Below, one piece after another: positions 10,517-21,778 of a stretch of 64,000 nucleotides of DNA (within the stretch, counting starts at the first letter, position 1; every line of letters starts with the position of its first letter). The stretch spans positions 1-64,000 of the forward strand of contig NZ_JABTBO010000007.1 in assembly GCF_014884965.1 (NCBI RefSeq), written 5' to 3'. Both the position numbers and the translations under genes were made by a program. This stretch comes from Spirabiliibacterium mucosae. GTDB lineage: Bacteria; Pseudomonadota; Gammaproteobacteria; Enterobacterales; Pasteurellaceae. The notes under the pieces were generated by a model. That model saw only the letters and a program-made list of their open reading frames with translations, had not been told where the DNA came from and did no database searches.

Positions 10517-10527
10517 GGGTCAACCTT

Positions 10528-10570
10528 ATGGTAACAAAGGGTTAGAATTGGTCTAACCAAATGTTACCAT
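10528..10570. promoter_or_regulatory. Nested inverted repeats before uxuR, candidate UxuR operator
   Basis: Two inverted repeats are nested. The outer arms are ATGGTAACA (10528-10536) and TGTTACCAT (10562-10570). The inner arms are GGTTAGA (10540-10546) and TCTAACC (10552-10558). The middle reads TTGGTCTAACCAA, close to the UxuR/ExuR operator core. It lies between the TRAP receptor stop and the uxuR start. It could be an autoregulatory operator, an RNA hairpin that adjusts expression of the downstream genes, or both. Confidence 0.55.
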
Positions 10571-10581
10571 ATTTTGCACCG

Positions 10582-11562
10582 TTATTTCACTGCGCGAATT
10601 TGTTCAACCAATTTAAATAGCTCAGGATTATTTTTCTCAAGCTCGGTGTACATTGGCGCAACAGCCTCTTTGAACGGTGCTTTGTCAACTTCGATGAATT
10701 CCACACCTTGTTTGACCGCACTTTCGCGTTGTTTATTTTCGGATTCCACCCACAACTCACTCATTTTTTCGGTCGCTTCTTTGGCCGCTTGTTTCACCGC
10801 TTGTTGGTCTTTTTCAGGCAGGCTGTCCCACACTTTGGTGGAGATCACCAACACATCGGGCACCATGGTGTGTTCATCTTGGCTAAAGAACTTGGCCACT
10901 TCGCTGTGACGGCTTAAGGTGTATGACGGAATGTTATTTTCAGCCGCGTCCACCACGCCTTGTTGAAGTGCGGTATAAAGTTCGCCATAGGCCAACGGAG
11001 TTGGGTTGCCGCCGAGCTCTTTCACCATGTTCACGGCGGTTGGGCTTGGTTGCACCCGCACTTTTAAGCCGTTTAAATCTTGTGGGGTTTTAATCGGTTT
11101 TTTGGCGTAAAAACTGCGTGCGCCGGCATCCAAATAGGCAATGCCGATAAAGCCGCTGTCGCGTGAGGCTTGTAGGATTTTTTCACCAATCTCACTTTTC
11201 ATCACGTTGTGATATTGCTCTTTGCTGTTGAAGAGATATGGCAGGTTATACACGCCATAATCTTTCGCGAAGGCTTCTAATTCGGCAGCGTTGGATTTTG
11301 CCAAGCCAAGCACGCCTTTTTGTACCAATTCGAGCGATTCACGTTGTGAACCCAATTGTGCATCTGGGTAAACGCGGATTTTTAAATCACCCCCACTGAG
11401 CTCAGCGGTGCGTTTGGCAAAGAAATCCAATGCGGCATGCACAGGGTGAGAGCGGTTTTGATTATGACTGAGTTTTAAAGTGACACTGGCATAGACACTG
11501 CTGGCGGCAAAAGTCAACGCAAAACCCGCAAGCATGGTTTTCATCAAGTTAGAACGTTTCAT
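10582..11562 (-). CDS. TRAP transporter periplasmic receptor, probably for hexuronates
   Basis: This is a DctP-family periplasmic solute receptor of a tripartite ATP-independent transporter. The 326 residues begin with a clear Sec signal peptide (charged MKRSNLMKT, a hydrophobic stretch, cleavage near SSVYA). The DctP core includes GGDLKIRVYPDAQLG and LKVRVQPSPTAVNMVKELGG; an arginine of the second motif normally binds the substrate carboxylate. It is divergent from its two membrane partners and lies next to uxuR and uxuA. Substrate is inferred from context: glucuronate, galacturonate or fructuronate. AGGGGA precedes the ATG. Confidence 0.88.
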   Translation of the reverse strand: MKRSNLMKTMLAGFALTFAASSVYASVTLKLSHNQNRSHPVHAALDFFAKRTAELSGGDLKIRVYPDAQLGSQRESLELVQKGVLGLAKSNAAELEAFAKDYGVYNLPYLFNSKEQYHNVMKSEIGEKILQASRDSGFIGIAYLDAGARSFYAKKPIKTPQDLNGLKVRVQPSPTAVNMVKELGGNPTPLAYGELYTALQQGVVDAAENNIPSYTLSRHSEVAKFFSQDEHTMVPDVLVISTKVWDSLPEKDQQAVKQAAKEATEKMSELWVESENKQRESAVKQGVEFIEVDKAPFKEAVAPMYTELEKNNPELFKLVEQIRAVK

Positions 11563-11590
11563 ACAATCCCCTTTTTTGGTTGTGAATATA

Positions 11591-11608
11591 AAATTGGTAT
11601 GCCGATAT
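11591..11608. promoter_or_regulatory. UxuR/ExuR-type operator 1
   Basis: AAATTGGTATGCCGATAT matches 15 of 18 positions of the UxuR-type palindrome AAATTGGTATACCAATTT as I remember it. It lies 29 bases upstream of the TRAP receptor start. Confidence 0.6.
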
Positions 11609-11650
11609 TGCGGTTATTTTGCTTCGCACGCAAATAAATTCTGTCATTAT

Positions 11651-11666
11651 TGTGACCATCGTCACA
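11651..11666. promoter_or_regulatory. CRP binding site in the divergent hexuronate promoter
   Basis: TGTGACCATCGTCACA is a perfect TGTGA-N6-TCACA palindrome, midway between the divergent TRAP receptor gene and the TRAP membrane genes. It can serve both directions under catabolite control. Confidence 0.8.
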
Positions 11667-11676
11667 TAAAAAATAT

Positions 11677-11694
11677 AAATTGGCATTCCAATTT
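11677..11694. promoter_or_regulatory. UxuR/ExuR-type operator 2
   Basis: AAATTGGCATTCCAATTT differs at only two central positions from the UxuR-type palindrome. It sits 10 bases beyond the CRP site on the side of the rightward TRAP genes, well placed to repress them. Confidence 0.7.
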
Positions 11695-11777
11695 AAAAAG
11701 TGTGATCTGTGTCTATTTTCTAAATGCCCCCTTGCTCCTACAATGACGACGTGTTTCTCAACTTGAGTGGAAAAACT

Positions 11778-12272
11778 ATGGATAGAGCTGTCAATTTTAT
11801 GAACCGCTGCATGATGGTGTTTTCTGTCACGCTGTCGGTATTACTGGTGTTTTGCGTCGTCTGGCAGGTGATCTCGCGTTATGTTTTAGGGGCGCCGAGT
11901 ATTGTCACAGACGAGCTGGCACGTTTTTTATTTATGTGGGTGGGGCTGATTGGCGCCGCGCACGCCACGGGGTTGAAGCAGCATTTGGCCATTGATTTAT
12001 TGCTGATGAAAACCGAGGGCAGAAAGAAAGTTTTGTTAGAGTTGCTGATTTTATCCCTGATGATCTTTTTTGCGGCCTATATTCTCATTTATGGCGGTGG
12101 CGAACTGGCGTGGGATACCCATGTCAGCGGGCAAATTTCCCCTTCTTTGGCCATTGACATGGGCTTGGTTTATCTCTGCTTGCCAATATCTGGCCTGATT
12201 ATGCTGTTTTATCTCACGATTGATTTTGTGCAAAAAATACGATCACTGACAACAATTGGTCAACCAATTTAA
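11778..12272 (+). CDS. TRAP transporter small membrane subunit (DctQ family)
   Basis: This is the four-helix small inner-membrane subunit of the TRAP transporter. The 164 residues show hydrophobic segments near residues 12-35, 48-65, 85-105 and 125-148. I chose the ATG at 11778 (MDRAVNFMNRCMM), after GAGTGG, over an in-frame ATG 54 bases upstream that would add a hydrophilic tail with no ribosome site. Its last codons overlap a third UxuR-like palindrome. dctM follows after 9 bases. Confidence 0.87.
   Translation: MDRAVNFMNRCMMVFSVTLSVLLVFCVVWQVISRYVLGAPSIVTDELARFLFMWVGLIGAAHATGLKQHLAIDLLLMKTEGRKKVLLELLILSLMIFFAAYILIYGGGELAWDTHVSGQISPSLAIDMGLVYLCLPISGLIMLFYLTIDFVQKIRSLTTIGQPI
12253..12270. 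promoter_or_regulatory. UxuR/ExuR-like palindrome at the end of the DctQ gene
   Basis: CAATTGGTCAACCAATTT contains the palindromic arms ATTGGT and ACCAAT and differs from the operator only at the first base and in the centre. It lies at the 3' end of a coding sequence, just before the DctM start, so it may be chance or an internal operator. Confidence 0.4.
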
Positions 12273-12281
12273 GGTGCTGTT

Positions 12282-13592
12282 ATGGAATGGACGATTATTT
12301 TAACCCTTTTCGGCAGCTTTGCTGTTATGTTGGCACTGTCCGTGCCGATCTCTTTTGCTATCGCGATTGCGACATTGATTACCATTTCAATGAGCATGCC
12401 AAGCGACATGGCAATTACCGTTATCACCCAAAAGCTGGCCTCAGGGCTGGATAACTTTGCCTTGCTGGCGATTCCGTTTTTTATTTTAGCTGGCAACATC
12501 ATGAACCGCGGCGGCATCGCGCGGCGGTTAATTGCACTGGCCAAAGTGCTTGGTGCCAAATTGCCAGGCTCGCTGTTTCACTGCAACGTGTTGGCGAACA
12601 TGATGTTTGGCTCCATTTCAGGCTCTGCCGTGGCCTCCGCGGCGGCGATGGGTGGCATTATGTCCCCACTGCAAAAGAAAGACGGCTATGACCCTGAGAT
12701 CTCTGCAGCGGTCAACATCACTTCCTGCCCAACGGGGCTTTTGATTCCGCCAAGCAACACCTTGATTGTGTATTCTTTAGTTTCAGGCGGCACCTCCATT
12801 TCAGCGCTATTCTTAGCCGGCTACGTTCCTGGCATCTTGATGGGGCTGGGCATTATGCTGGTGGCGGGTTTTATCGCAAAACGCCGCAATTACCCTGTTG
12901 AGGCACTGCCGCCGTGCAAAGAGGTGTTGTGGAAGTTTTTAGACGCCATGCCATCACTGTTGTTGATTGTGATTGTGATCGGCGGGATTATTGCAGGCAT
13001 CTTCACCGCCACCGAGGCCTCAGCCATTGCGGTGGTTTACACCTTTATTTTGGCGGTGGTGATTTATCGTGAGGTCAAACTCAAAGAGCTGCCTGTGATT
13101 ATCATGAACTCAGGCATCACCACAGCCATTGTTTTGCTGCTGATTGGCACCTCATCAGGCATGTCATGGGCGATGGCGAATGCGGATATTCCGTTTTTGA
13201 TTCAAGACGCATTGAACTACATTTCCGACAGCCCAATTGTGATCATGGCGGTGATTGTTGGCATTTTGCTTGTGATTGGTACATTTATGGACATGACGCC
13301 GGCGGTGTTGATCTTCACCCCGATTTTCTTGCCGATCGCCAGCGATATTGGGGTTGACCCTGTTCATTTCGGGATTATTATGACATTTAGTCTGTGTATC
13401 GGTATTTGCACGCCGCCGGTGGGCAGCGCCTTGTTTGTCGGCTGCTCGGTGGGCGGCGTGAGCATTGACAAAGTGCTTAAACCGCTGATTCCATTTTTTA
13501 TCGTGATGATTTTAACCTTGCTTTTGGTCACCTTTATCCCAGATTTGAGTTTGATTTTACCAAAAGTGCTACTTGATTATATGCCGTTGTAA
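12282..13592 (+). CDS. TRAP transporter large membrane subunit (DctM family)
   Basis: This subunit forms the sodium-coupled transport channel of the TRAP system. The 436 residues are almost wholly hydrophobic, with about a dozen membrane segments. DctM-family signatures include FFILAGNIMNRGG, GSISGSAVASAAAMGGIM, SCPTGLLIPPSNTLI and the C-terminal FGIIMTFSLCIGICTPPVGS. It works with the receptor encoded at 10582-11562 and the small subunit just upstream, and is followed after 17 bases by fructuronate reductase. Confidence 0.93.
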   Translation: MEWTIILTLFGSFAVMLALSVPISFAIAIATLITISMSMPSDMAITVITQKLASGLDNFALLAIPFFILAGNIMNRGGIARRLIALAKVLGAKLPGSLFHCNVLANMMFGSISGSAVASAAAMGGIMSPLQKKDGYDPEISAAVNITSCPTGLLIPPSNTLIVYSLVSGGTSISALFLAGYVPGILMGLGIMLVAGFIAKRRNYPVEALPPCKEVLWKFLDAMPSLLLIVIVIGGIIAGIFTATEASAIAVVYTFILAVVIYREVKLKELPVIIMNSGITTAIVLLLIGTSSGMSWAMANADIPFLIQDALNYISDSPIVIMAVIVGILLVIGTFMDMTPAVLIFTPIFLPIASDIGVDPVHFGIIMTFSLCIGICTPPVGSALFVGCSVGGVSIDKVLKPLIPFFIVMILTLLLVTFIPDLSLILPKVLLDYMPL

Positions 13593-13609
13593 TGGCTTAA
13601 GGACAGATT

Positions 13610-15064
13610 ATGAATAAGATTGAAGACATTGGGTATCCTAAATCGCAGTTGAAGAGCCGGATTTTGCATCTCGGTTTTGGGGCGTTTCACCGTGCGCATC
13701 AGGCGTTGATTGCCGATGAAGTGGCGCGCAAATCCGACAGTGATTGGGGCTATTGTGAGGTGAATCTCGTCGGTGGCGAGCAGTTGATTGCGGATTTGAA
13801 AGCGCAAGAGCTGCAATACAGCGTGCTGGAAAAAGGCCAAGACACGAATACGTTAAAGCGCATTAATGCAGTTTGCCAGGCGCTCCACCCCGAACTCGAC
13901 GGGCAAAGTGCGGTGCTAGAAAAAATGGCCGACCCTGAGATTGCGATTGTGTCGATGACCATCACCGAAAAAGGCTACTGCATTGACCCGAGCACCGGCA
14001 AGTTGGATTTGAATAACTCGTATGTGAAACAGGATTTGGCGAACATCGAGCAGCCGCAATCGGCGCTCGGTTATATTGTGCGTGCGTTGATGCTGCGCCG
14101 TGAGCGTGGGATCGCGCCGTTTACGGTGATGTCGTGCGATAACGTGATGGAAAACGGCGCCAAAGCCAAAAGTGCGGTTGTGCAACTGGCGGCAAAAATC
14201 GACCCTGCGCTTTCCCAATGGATTGAGCAAAATGTGCCGTTCCCGTGCACCATGGTTGACCGCATTGTGCCGGCGGCAACCCCTGAAACACTCGAGCAAA
14301 TTGCCACAATTTTGGGCCATGAAGACCCATGCGGCATCGCGTGTGAAGACTTCCTGCAATGGGTGGTGGAAGACCATTTTGTCGACAATCAACGCCCGCA
14401 GTGGGAGCTCGCTGGCGCCCAATTGGTGGATGACGTGCGCCCATTTGAGCAGATGAAATTGCGCATGCTTAACGGCGCCCATTCGTTTTTGGCCTATCTT
14501 GGCTACCTCGGCGGCTACGCACACATTTCAGACACCATGCAAGATGACAACTATCGCGCGGCGGCGCTGAAGTTAATGCTTAAAGAGCAGGCGCCGACTC
14601 TAAGCATGCCTGAGGGCACCGATTTAGACAGCTATGCGCATTTGCTGATTGCACGCTTCACCAACCCGAGTTTGAAGCACCAAACCTACCAAATTGCCAC
14701 CGACGGCAGCCAAAAATTGCCACCGCGGATGCTGGAATCGATCAGCTATCATTTATCTAAAGGCTCTGATTTCTCACTATTAGCATTAGGCGTGGCGGGC
14801 TGGTGTCGCTATGTGGCGGGCGTGAATGAGCAAGGCGAGGCCTTTGAGGTGCATGACCCAATGGCGGCGCAATTTGCTGAAATTTATCAAAAGTGCGGTC
14901 TTGGCGAGGGGATGGTCGATGAATTGCTGAATTTATCCGCGATATTCCCAGGGGCATTGCAGCGCGAACCGCACTTTGTTAATGCGGTGAAAGCGGCCTA
15001 CGCCATGCTGCTCGAGCGTGGCGCGAAGGCGACAGTGGCCCATTACCTGACACAAGGAGAATAA
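13610..15064 (+). CDS. uxuB: Fructuronate reductase (mannitol dehydrogenase family)
   Basis: A long-chain polyol dehydrogenase of 484 residues, the length of E. coli UxuB (486). It should reduce D-fructuronate to D-mannonate with NADH, between UxaC and UxuA. The NAD-binding segment [15 protein letters not shown] lies near residues 18-32. [22 protein letters not shown] and the catalytic [16 protein letters not shown] follow. Tagaturonate reductase or another polyol dehydrogenase is possible by family alone, but the neighbours uxaC and uxuA favour UxuB. uxaC starts 1 base after its stop. Confidence 0.88.
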   Translation: MNKIEDIGYPKSQLKSRILHLGFGAFHRAHQALIADEVARKSDSDWGYCEVNLVGGEQLIADLKAQELQYSVLEKGQDTNTLKRINAVCQALHPELDGQSAVLEKMADPEIAIVSMTITEKGYCIDPSTGKLDLNNSYVKQDLANIEQPQSALGYIVRALMLRRERGIAPFTVMSCDNVMENGAKAKSAVVQLAAKIDPALSQWIEQNVPFPCTMVDRIVPAATPETLEQIATILGHEDPCGIACEDFLQWVVEDHFVDNQRPQWELAGAQLVDDVRPFEQMKLRMLNGAHSFLAYLGYLGGYAHISDTMQDDNYRAAALKLMLKEQAPTLSMPEGTDLDSYAHLLIARFTNPSLKHQTYQIATDGSQKLPPRMLESISYHLSKGSDFSLLALGVAGWCRYVAGVNEQGEAFEVHDPMAAQFAEIYQKCGLGEGMVDELLNLSAIFPGALQREPHFVNAVKAAYAMLLERGAKATVAHYLTQGE

Positions 15065-15065
15065 C

Positions 15066-16469
15066 ATGAAAGCGTTTATGGATGACGATTTTTTGCTCTC
15101 AAGTGCGGTGGCAAAAACCCTGTATCACGACTATGCCGCGCCGATGCCGATTTTTGACTACCACTGCCACCTTGACCCCAAATTGATCGCGCAAGATCAT
15201 CAATTTGCCGACATGGCCGAGATATGGCTGGCCGGCGATCACTACAAATGGCGCGCCATGCGCACCGCGGGCATTGATGAGCAGTGCATCACCGGCAGCG
15301 CGAGCGCCTATGACAAATATTTGGCGTTTGCCAAAACGGTGCCGCTGTGCATCGGCAACCCGATTTATCACTGGACGCACCTTGAGCTCAAGCGTCCGTT
15401 TGGCATCACGAATACGCTGTTCAACCCCGACACCGCGCCGACAATTTGGCAGGAGTGCAACGCTATGCTGCAAACGCCAGAATTCAGCGCGCGCGGCATT
15501 ATGCAACAGATGAACGTGGCACTGGTGGGCACCACCGATGACCCGATCGACAGCCTTGAGCATCACCAAGTGCTGGCGCAAGACCGCACTTTTGCCATTG
15601 ATGTGGTGCCAAGCTGGCGGCCAGACAAAGCGGTGAAAATTGAGCTGCCGAATTTTGCTGACTACCTCACCGCCCTGGGCGAGGCGGCGGATGTGGTCAT
15701 TCGCACTTTCGCTGACCTCAAAAAAGCGCTGCTAATTCGCCTTGAGCACTTTGAAAAGTGCGGTTGTAAATCTGCCGACCACGGCATGGAAATTGTCCGT
15801 TTTGCCCCTGTGCCAGAGGAAAGCGTGCTCGATCGCATTCTCACCCAGCGCTTAAATGGCGAGGCGCTGAGCGAGCTTGAAATTGCGCAATACCAAACCG
15901 CACTTTATGTTTTTTTAGGGCGCGAGTATCACAAGCGCAACTGGGTGCTGCAAATGCATATCGGCGCACTGCGCAACAACAACACGCGGATGTATAAGTT
16001 GCTGGGGCCTGACAGCGGCTTTGATTCCATTGGCGACCGCACTTTTGCTGAAAATCTCTCAAGCTTGCTCGACAGCCTTGACCAAACTAATCAGCTGCCG
16101 CGCACCATTTTGTATTGCCTCAACCCACGCGACAACGAAATGATCGCTTCCATGATCGGCAACTTCCAAGATGGCAGCTGTGCCGGCAAAATCCAATTTG
16201 GCTCGGGCTGGTGGTTCAACGACCAAAAAGACGGCATGCAGCGCCAACTCCAGCAGCTCTCGCAACTGGGCTTGCTGAGCCAATTTGTCGGCATGTTGAC
16301 CGACTCGCGCAGCTTCCTCTCTTACACTCGCCATGAATACTTCCGCCGCATTCTCTGCGAGCTGATCGGCAGCTGGGTGGTCAACGGCGAAGCTCCGAAC
16401 GACATCGCGCTGCTGGGCAACATGGTGCAAAATATCTGCTTTAACAACGCGAAAGGGTATTTTAAATAA
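15066..16469 (+). CDS. uxaC: Glucuronate isomerase (uronate isomerase)
   Basis: UxaC converts glucuronate to fructuronate and galacturonate to tagaturonate. The 467 residues match the family (about 470). The amidohydrolase-like metal motif DYHCHLDPK lies near residues 28-36, with [37 protein letters not shown] and a conserved C-terminus. ACAAGGAGAATAAC precedes the ATG. With UxuB and UxuA this completes the route from glucuronate to 2-keto-3-deoxygluconate. Confidence 0.96.
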   Translation: MKAFMDDDFLLSSAVAKTLYHDYAAPMPIFDYHCHLDPKLIAQDHQFADMAEIWLAGDHYKWRAMRTAGIDEQCITGSASAYDKYLAFAKTVPLCIGNPIYHWTHLELKRPFGITNTLFNPDTAPTIWQECNAMLQTPEFSARGIMQQMNVALVGTTDDPIDSLEHHQVLAQDRTFAIDVVPSWRPDKAVKIELPNFADYLTALGEAADVVIRTFADLKKALLIRLEHFEKCGCKSADHGMEIVRFAPVPEESVLDRILTQRLNGEALSELEIAQYQTALYVFLGREYHKRNWVLQMHIGALRNNNTRMYKLLGPDSGFDSIGDRTFAENLSSLLDSLDQTNQLPRTILYCLNPRDNEMIASMIGNFQDGSCAGKIQFGSGWWFNDQKDGMQRQLQQLSQLGLLSQFVGMLTDSRSFLSYTRHEYFRRILCELIGSWVVNGEAPNDIALLGNMVQNICFNNAKGYFK

Positions 16470-16478
16470 GCGGCATAG

Positions 16479-16509
16479 GCAAAGTGCGGTGCGACCGCAC
16501 TTTGCTTTT
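16479..16509 (+). terminator. uxaC terminator built from two opposed USS copies
   Basis: The arms AAAGTGCGGT and ACCGCACTTT, extended by GC pairs, enclose a 3-base loop and are followed by TTTTT. Confidence 0.85.
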
Positions 16510-16522
16510 TGTGATAAAAGCC

Positions 16523-16551
16523 TTGCAATCAAGGCGAGGGTTGAGTATAAT
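16523..16551 (+). promoter_or_regulatory. S10 operon promoter
   Basis: TTGCAA (16523-16528) and a consensus TATAAT (16546-16551) are separated by the optimal 17 bases. This leaves a leader of about 180 bases before rpsJ. Confidence 0.85.
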
Positions 16552-16559
16552 CCCCAAAC

Positions 16560-17051
<492 letters not shown>

Positions 17052-17066
17052 TAAGAGGTTATTACA

Positions 17067-17702
17067 ATGATTGGTTTAATCGGTCGTAAAGTTGGTATGA
17101 CCCGCATCTTCACTGAAGCCGGCGTGTCTATTCCAGTTACTGTCATCGAAATCGAAGCCAACCGTGTGACTCAAGTGAAAACCCTTGAAACAGATGGCTA
17201 CTGCGCAGTCCAAGTTACTACTGGTGCTAAAAAAGCATCGCGTGTGACTAAACCTGAAGCAGGTCATTTCGTTAAAGCAGGTGTTGAAGCTGGCCGCGGT
17301 TTATGGGAATTCCGTACCAACGGTGATGAAGAATTCACTCTTGGTCAAGAAATTAATGTTGATGTCTTCGCAGACGTTAAAAAAGTTGATGTTACAGGTA
17401 CGTCAAAAGGTAAAGGTTTTGCAGGTGCTGTGAAACGTTGGAACTTCCGTACTCAAGACGCAACGCATGGTAACTCTTTGTCTCACCGTGCTCCTGGTTC
17501 AATTGGTCAAAACCAAACACCAGGCCGTGTATTTAAAGGCAAAAAGATGGCCGGTCACTTAGGTGCTGAGCGTGTAACCGTTCAATCACTGGAAGTGGTT
17601 CGTGTCGATACCGAACGTAAATTGCTATTAGTGAAAGGTGCTGTCCCAGGTGCCACTGGTGGTGATTTAATTGTTAAACCCGCTGTTAAAGCAAAAGCAT
17701 AA
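17067..17702 (+). CDS. rplC: 50S ribosomal protein L3
   Basis: L3 (211 residues) is an early-assembly 50S protein near the peptidyl transferase centre. It starts [15 protein letters not shown] and carries the conserved internal loop region with [20 protein letters not shown]; the glutamine in this loop is methylated by PrmB in E. coli. It follows rpsJ after 15 bases, with an AGAGGT ribosome site. Confidence 0.99.
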   Translation: MIGLIGRKVGMTRIFTEAGVSIPVTVIEIEANRVTQVKTLETDGYCAVQVTTGAKKASRVTKPEAGHFVKAGVEAGRGLWEFRTNGDEEFTLGQEINVDVFADVKKVDVTGTSKGKGFAGAVKRWNFRTQDATHGNSLSHRAPGSIGQNQTPGRVFKGKKMAGHLGAERVTVQSLEVVRVDTERKLLLVKGAVPGATGGDLIVKPAVKAKA

Positions 17703-17717
17703 GTCTAGGAGATAGGA

Positions 17718-18323
17718 ATGGAATTAGTGACTAAAGATGCACAAAGTGCATTGACTGTTTCTGAAACTACCTTCGGACGTGAGTTTAACGAAGCGTTGGT
17801 TCACCAAGTTGTTGTTGCTTATGCAGCAGGTGCTCGCCAAGGTACTCGTGCACAAAAAACTCGTGCTGAAGTAGCAGGTTCAGGTAAAAAACCATGGCGT
17901 CAAAAAGGTACAGGTCGTGCGCGTTCTGGTAACGTGAAAAGCCCTATCTGGCGTTCTGGTGGTGTGACTTTTGCGGCTAAGCCACAAGATCACAGCCAAA
18001 AAGTGAACAAAAAAATGTATCGTGGTGCAATCAAAAGCATTTTGTCTGAATTAGTTCGTCAAGACCGTTTGGTTGTGGTGGAAAAATTCGAAGTTGATGC
18101 GCCAAAAACGAAAGTTTTAGTTCAAAAATTAAAAGAGATGGCACTGGAAGATGTGCTGATCATCACAGCAGAATTAGACGAAAATCTATTCTTAGCGGCG
18201 CGTAACCTCTACAAAGTAGACGTTCGTGATGCGCAAACAATCGATCCGGTGAGCTTGATTGCTTTTGAAAAAGTGGTTGTCACTGTTGATGCTGTGAAGC
18301 AAATTGAGGAGATGTTGGCATGA
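17718..18323 (+). CDS. rplD: 50S ribosomal protein L4
   Basis: L4 (201 residues) lines the exit tunnel with its long loop ([19 protein letters not shown] near residues 63-81). In E. coli it also represses its own operon by acting on the S10 leader, and a similar leader is present here. The stop overlaps the rplW start by four bases (ATGA). Confidence 0.99.
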   Translation: MELVTKDAQSALTVSETTFGREFNEALVHQVVVAYAAGARQGTRAQKTRAEVAGSGKKPWRQKGTGRARSGNVKSPIWRSGGVTFAAKPQDHSQKVNKKMYRGAIKSILSELVRQDRLVVVEKFEVDAPKTKVLVQKLKEMALEDVLIITAELDENLFLAARNLYKVDVRDAQTIDPVSLIAFEKVVVTVDAVKQIEEMLA

Positions 18324-18625
18324 TTCTAGAAGAACGTTTGCTAAAAGTGCTCAAAGCACCACATGTCTCTGAAAAGGCTACTAACAATGCTGAGCAGTCA
18401 AACACTATCGTTTTCAAAGTAGCGAAAGATGCCAACAAAGTTGAAATCGCTGCTGCAGTTGAAAAACTGTTTGAAGTGAAAGTGGACTCTGTACGTACCG
18501 TTGTGGTGAAAGGTAAAACTAAACGCCATGGTGCTCGTATGGGTCGTCGTAGTGACTGGAAAAAAGCATATGTCACTTTACAAGAAGGTCAAGAATTAGA
18601 TTTTCTTGACGGTGCCGCAGAGTAA
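18320..18625 (+). CDS. rplW: 50S ribosomal protein L23
   Basis: L23 (101 residues) sits at the exit tunnel and docks trigger factor and SRP. The sequence contains the typical [20 protein letters not shown] and [13 protein letters not shown]. It begins inside the rplD stop region (ATGA overlap), so translation is coupled. Confidence 0.99.
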   Translation: MILEERLLKVLKAPHVSEKATNNAEQSNTIVFKVAKDANKVEIAAAVEKLFEVKVDSVRTVVVKGKTKRHGARMGRRSDWKKAYVTLQEGQELDFLDGAAE

Positions 18626-18643
18626 TCAGAGGAGTAGAAAATA

Positions 18644-19465
18644 ATGGCTATCGTTAAATGTAAGCCGACCTCCGCTGGTCGTCGTCACGTAGTTAAAGTG
18701 GTTAACCCTGAGCTACACAAGGGTAAACCTTATGCGCCACTGTTGGATACTAAATCTAAAACAGGTGGTCGTAACAATTTTGGACGTATTACAACCCGTC
18801 ACATCGGTGGTGGTCACAAACAACACTATCGTATTATTGACTTCAAACGCAATAAATTAGATGTGCCAGGCACTGTTGAGCGTCTTGAATATGATCCAAA
18901 TCGCAGCGCAAACATCGCATTGGTGCTTTATAAAGACGGTGAACGTCGTTATATCCTTGCACCAAAAGGTCTTAGCGCAGGCGATCAAGTACAAGCAGGT
19001 TCACATGCGCCAATCAAAGTTGGTAATTCATTACCAATGCGTAATATCCCTGTTGGTACCACTGTACATAACGTTGAATTAAAACCTGGTAAAGGTGGTC
19101 AAATCGCTCGTTCTGCGGGTGCTTATGTACAAATTATTGCACGTGAAGGTAACTATGTCACATTGCGTCTTCGTTCAGGCGAAATGCGTAAAGTGTTATC
19201 TGAATGTCATGCAACTATCGGTGAAGTTGGTAACTCCGAGCATATGCTTCGTGTGTTAGGTAAAGCAGGTGCTAACCGCTGGAGAGGCGTTCGCCCAACA
19301 GTGCGTGGTACTGCAATGAACCCGGTAGATCACCCGCACGGTGGTGGTGAAGGTCGTAACTTTGGTAAACACCCAGTCACACCTTGGGGCGTTCAAACCA
19401 AAGGTAAGAAAACACGCCACAACAAACGTACTGATAAATATATCGTACGTCGCCGTGGTAAATAA
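18644..19465 (+). CDS. rplB: 50S ribosomal protein L2
   Basis: L2 (273 residues) is a primary 23S-binding protein needed for subunit joining and peptidyl transfer. The C-terminal conserved segment [19 protein letters not shown], including the functional histidine, is present. AGGAG precedes the ATG. Codon choice is typical of highly expressed genes (CGT, GGT). Confidence 0.99.
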   Translation: MAIVKCKPTSAGRRHVVKVVNPELHKGKPYAPLLDTKSKTGGRNNFGRITTRHIGGGHKQHYRIIDFKRNKLDVPGTVERLEYDPNRSANIALVLYKDGERRYILAPKGLSAGDQVQAGSHAPIKVGNSLPMRNIPVGTTVHNVELKPGKGGQIARSAGAYVQIIAREGNYVTLRLRSGEMRKVLSECHATIGEVGNSEHMLRVLGKAGANRWRGVRPTVRGTAMNPVDHPHGGGEGRNFGKHPVTPWGVQTKGKKTRHNKRTDKYIVRRRGK

Positions 19466-19486
19466 TTATTTAAATTAAGAGGATAA

Positions 19487-19762
<276 letters not shown>

Positions 19763-19770
19763 GGAAGTAA

Positions 19771-20106
<336 letters not shown>

Positions 20107-20116
20107 GAGAATAGCA

Positions 20117-20815
20117 ATGGGTCAAAAAGTACATCCTAATGGTATTCGCCTCGGTATTGTTAAACCTTGGACATCAACCTGGTTTGCGAATACACAAGAT
20201 TTCGCCGACAACCTTGAAAGCGATTTCAAAGTACGTAAATTCTTGAACAAAGAATTAGCGAATGCCTCTGTTTCTCGCATTGACATCGAGCGTCCGGCTA
20301 AGAGTATTCGTGTAACTATTCACACAGCTCGTCCGGGTATCGTTATCGGTAAAAAAGGCGAAGATGTTGAAAAACTTCGTAACAAGTTAGCAGAAATCAC
20401 TGGTGTTCCTGCGCAAATCAACATCACAGAAGTGAAAAAACCTGAACTTGATGCAAAATTAGTTGCAGAAAGCATTGCTTCACAATTAGAACGCCGTGTA
20501 ATGTTCCGTCGCGCCATGAAACGTGCGGTACAAAGCGCAATGCGTTTAGGTGCTCAAGGCATCAAAGTGGAAGTAAGCGGTCGTTTAGGTGGTGCAGAAA
20601 TTGCACGTTCTGAATGGTATCGTGAAGGTCGCGTGCCTTTGCATACATTACGTGCAGACATCGATTATAACACTGCTGAAGCAAACACAACTTACGGCGT
20701 TATCGGCGTAAAAGTGTGGATCTTCAAAGGTGAGATTCTTGGTGGAATGGCTGCAGTTATGCAATCTGAACAGCCTGAAGCGCAACCTAAAAAAGCGCGT
20801 AAAGGCCGTAAATAA
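20117..20815 (+). CDS. rpsC: 30S ribosomal protein S3
   Basis: S3 (232 residues) lies at the mRNA entry channel. It has an N-terminal KH domain ([20 protein letters not shown]) and the conserved [21 protein letters not shown] start it at the ATG at 20117, which has GGAGAATAGC before it and the conserved [13 protein letters not shown]; an in-frame start nine codons upstream lies inside rplV and is rejected. Confidence 0.99.
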   Translation: MGQKVHPNGIRLGIVKPWTSTWFANTQDFADNLESDFKVRKFLNKELANASVSRIDIERPAKSIRVTIHTARPGIVIGKKGEDVEKLRNKLAEITGVPAQINITEVKKPELDAKLVAESIASQLERRVMFRRAMKRAVQSAMRLGAQGIKVEVSGRLGGAEIARSEWYREGRVPLHTLRADIDYNTAEANTTYGVIGVKVWIFKGEILGGMAAVMQSEQPEAQPKKARKGRK

Positions 20816-20828
20816 GGAGATTGAATAA

Positions 20829-21238
<410 letters not shown>

Positions 21239-21239
<1 letters not shown>

Positions 21240-21430
21240 TGAAAGCTCAAGAACTACAAACTAAAAGTGTTGAAGAGCTGAATGCTGAATTGGTTAACTT
21301 GTTAGGTGAGCAATTCAAGTTGCGTATGCAAGCAGCCACCGGTCAGCTTCAACAAACCCATCAGTTGAAACAAGTGCGCCGTAATATCGCACGAATCAAA
21401 ACTGTCTTAACACAAAAGGCGGGTGAGTAA
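21239..21430 (+). CDS. rpmC: 50S ribosomal protein L29
   Basis: L29 (63 residues) is a small helical protein beside L23 at the tunnel exit. It starts [18 protein letters not shown]. It overlaps both neighbours by one base (TAATG on each side), so rplP-rpmC-rpsQ are translationally coupled. Confidence 0.99.
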
Positions 21431-21684
21431 TGACTGATAAAATTCGTTCAGTACAAGGTCGTGTAATCAGTGACAAGATGGACAAATCTTTCACTATCGC
21501 AATTGAGCGCATGGTTAAACATCCACTCTATGGAAAGTTTATCCGTCGCACAACGAAACTACACGTTCACGATGAAAACAACGAAGCTAAAGCAGGCGAT
21601 TGGGTAGAAATTCGCGAATGTCGCCCAATTTCTAAAACCAAATCTTGGACTTTAGTTCGTGTTGTAGAAAAAGCGATTATCTAA
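21430..21684 (+). CDS. rpsQ: 30S ribosomal protein S17
   Basis: S17 (84 residues) is a primary 16S-binding protein. It contains [20 protein letters not shown] and [20 protein letters not shown]. It is the last gene of the S10 transcript here: a USS-pair terminator follows 22 bases later, and the operon is cut off from rplN by the islet at 21.7-26.3 kb. Confidence 0.99.
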   Translation: MTDKIRSVQGRVISDKMDKSFTIAIERMVKHPLYGKFIRRTTKLHVHDENNEAKAGDWVEIRECRPISKTKSWTLVRVVEKAII

Positions 21685-21706
21685 TCCTTTTCTACCAACG
21701 TAACAC

Positions 21707-21737
21707 AAAACCGCACTTTTAAAGTGCGGTTTTTTTA
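21707..21737 (+). terminator. S10 operon terminator (USS pair)
   Basis: AAAACCGCACTTT and AAAGTGCGGTTTTTTT form a hairpin with a T tail right after rpsQ. Confidence 0.85.
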
Positions 21738-21778
21738 TGTCTTTGACCGCACTTTTATTTTTATTGGCATCAAAACGC

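Noticed and set aside
13916-14524. 202-codon antisense frame opposite uxuB
   Set aside because: Fully inside a conserved gene, no start signals, low-complexity composition.
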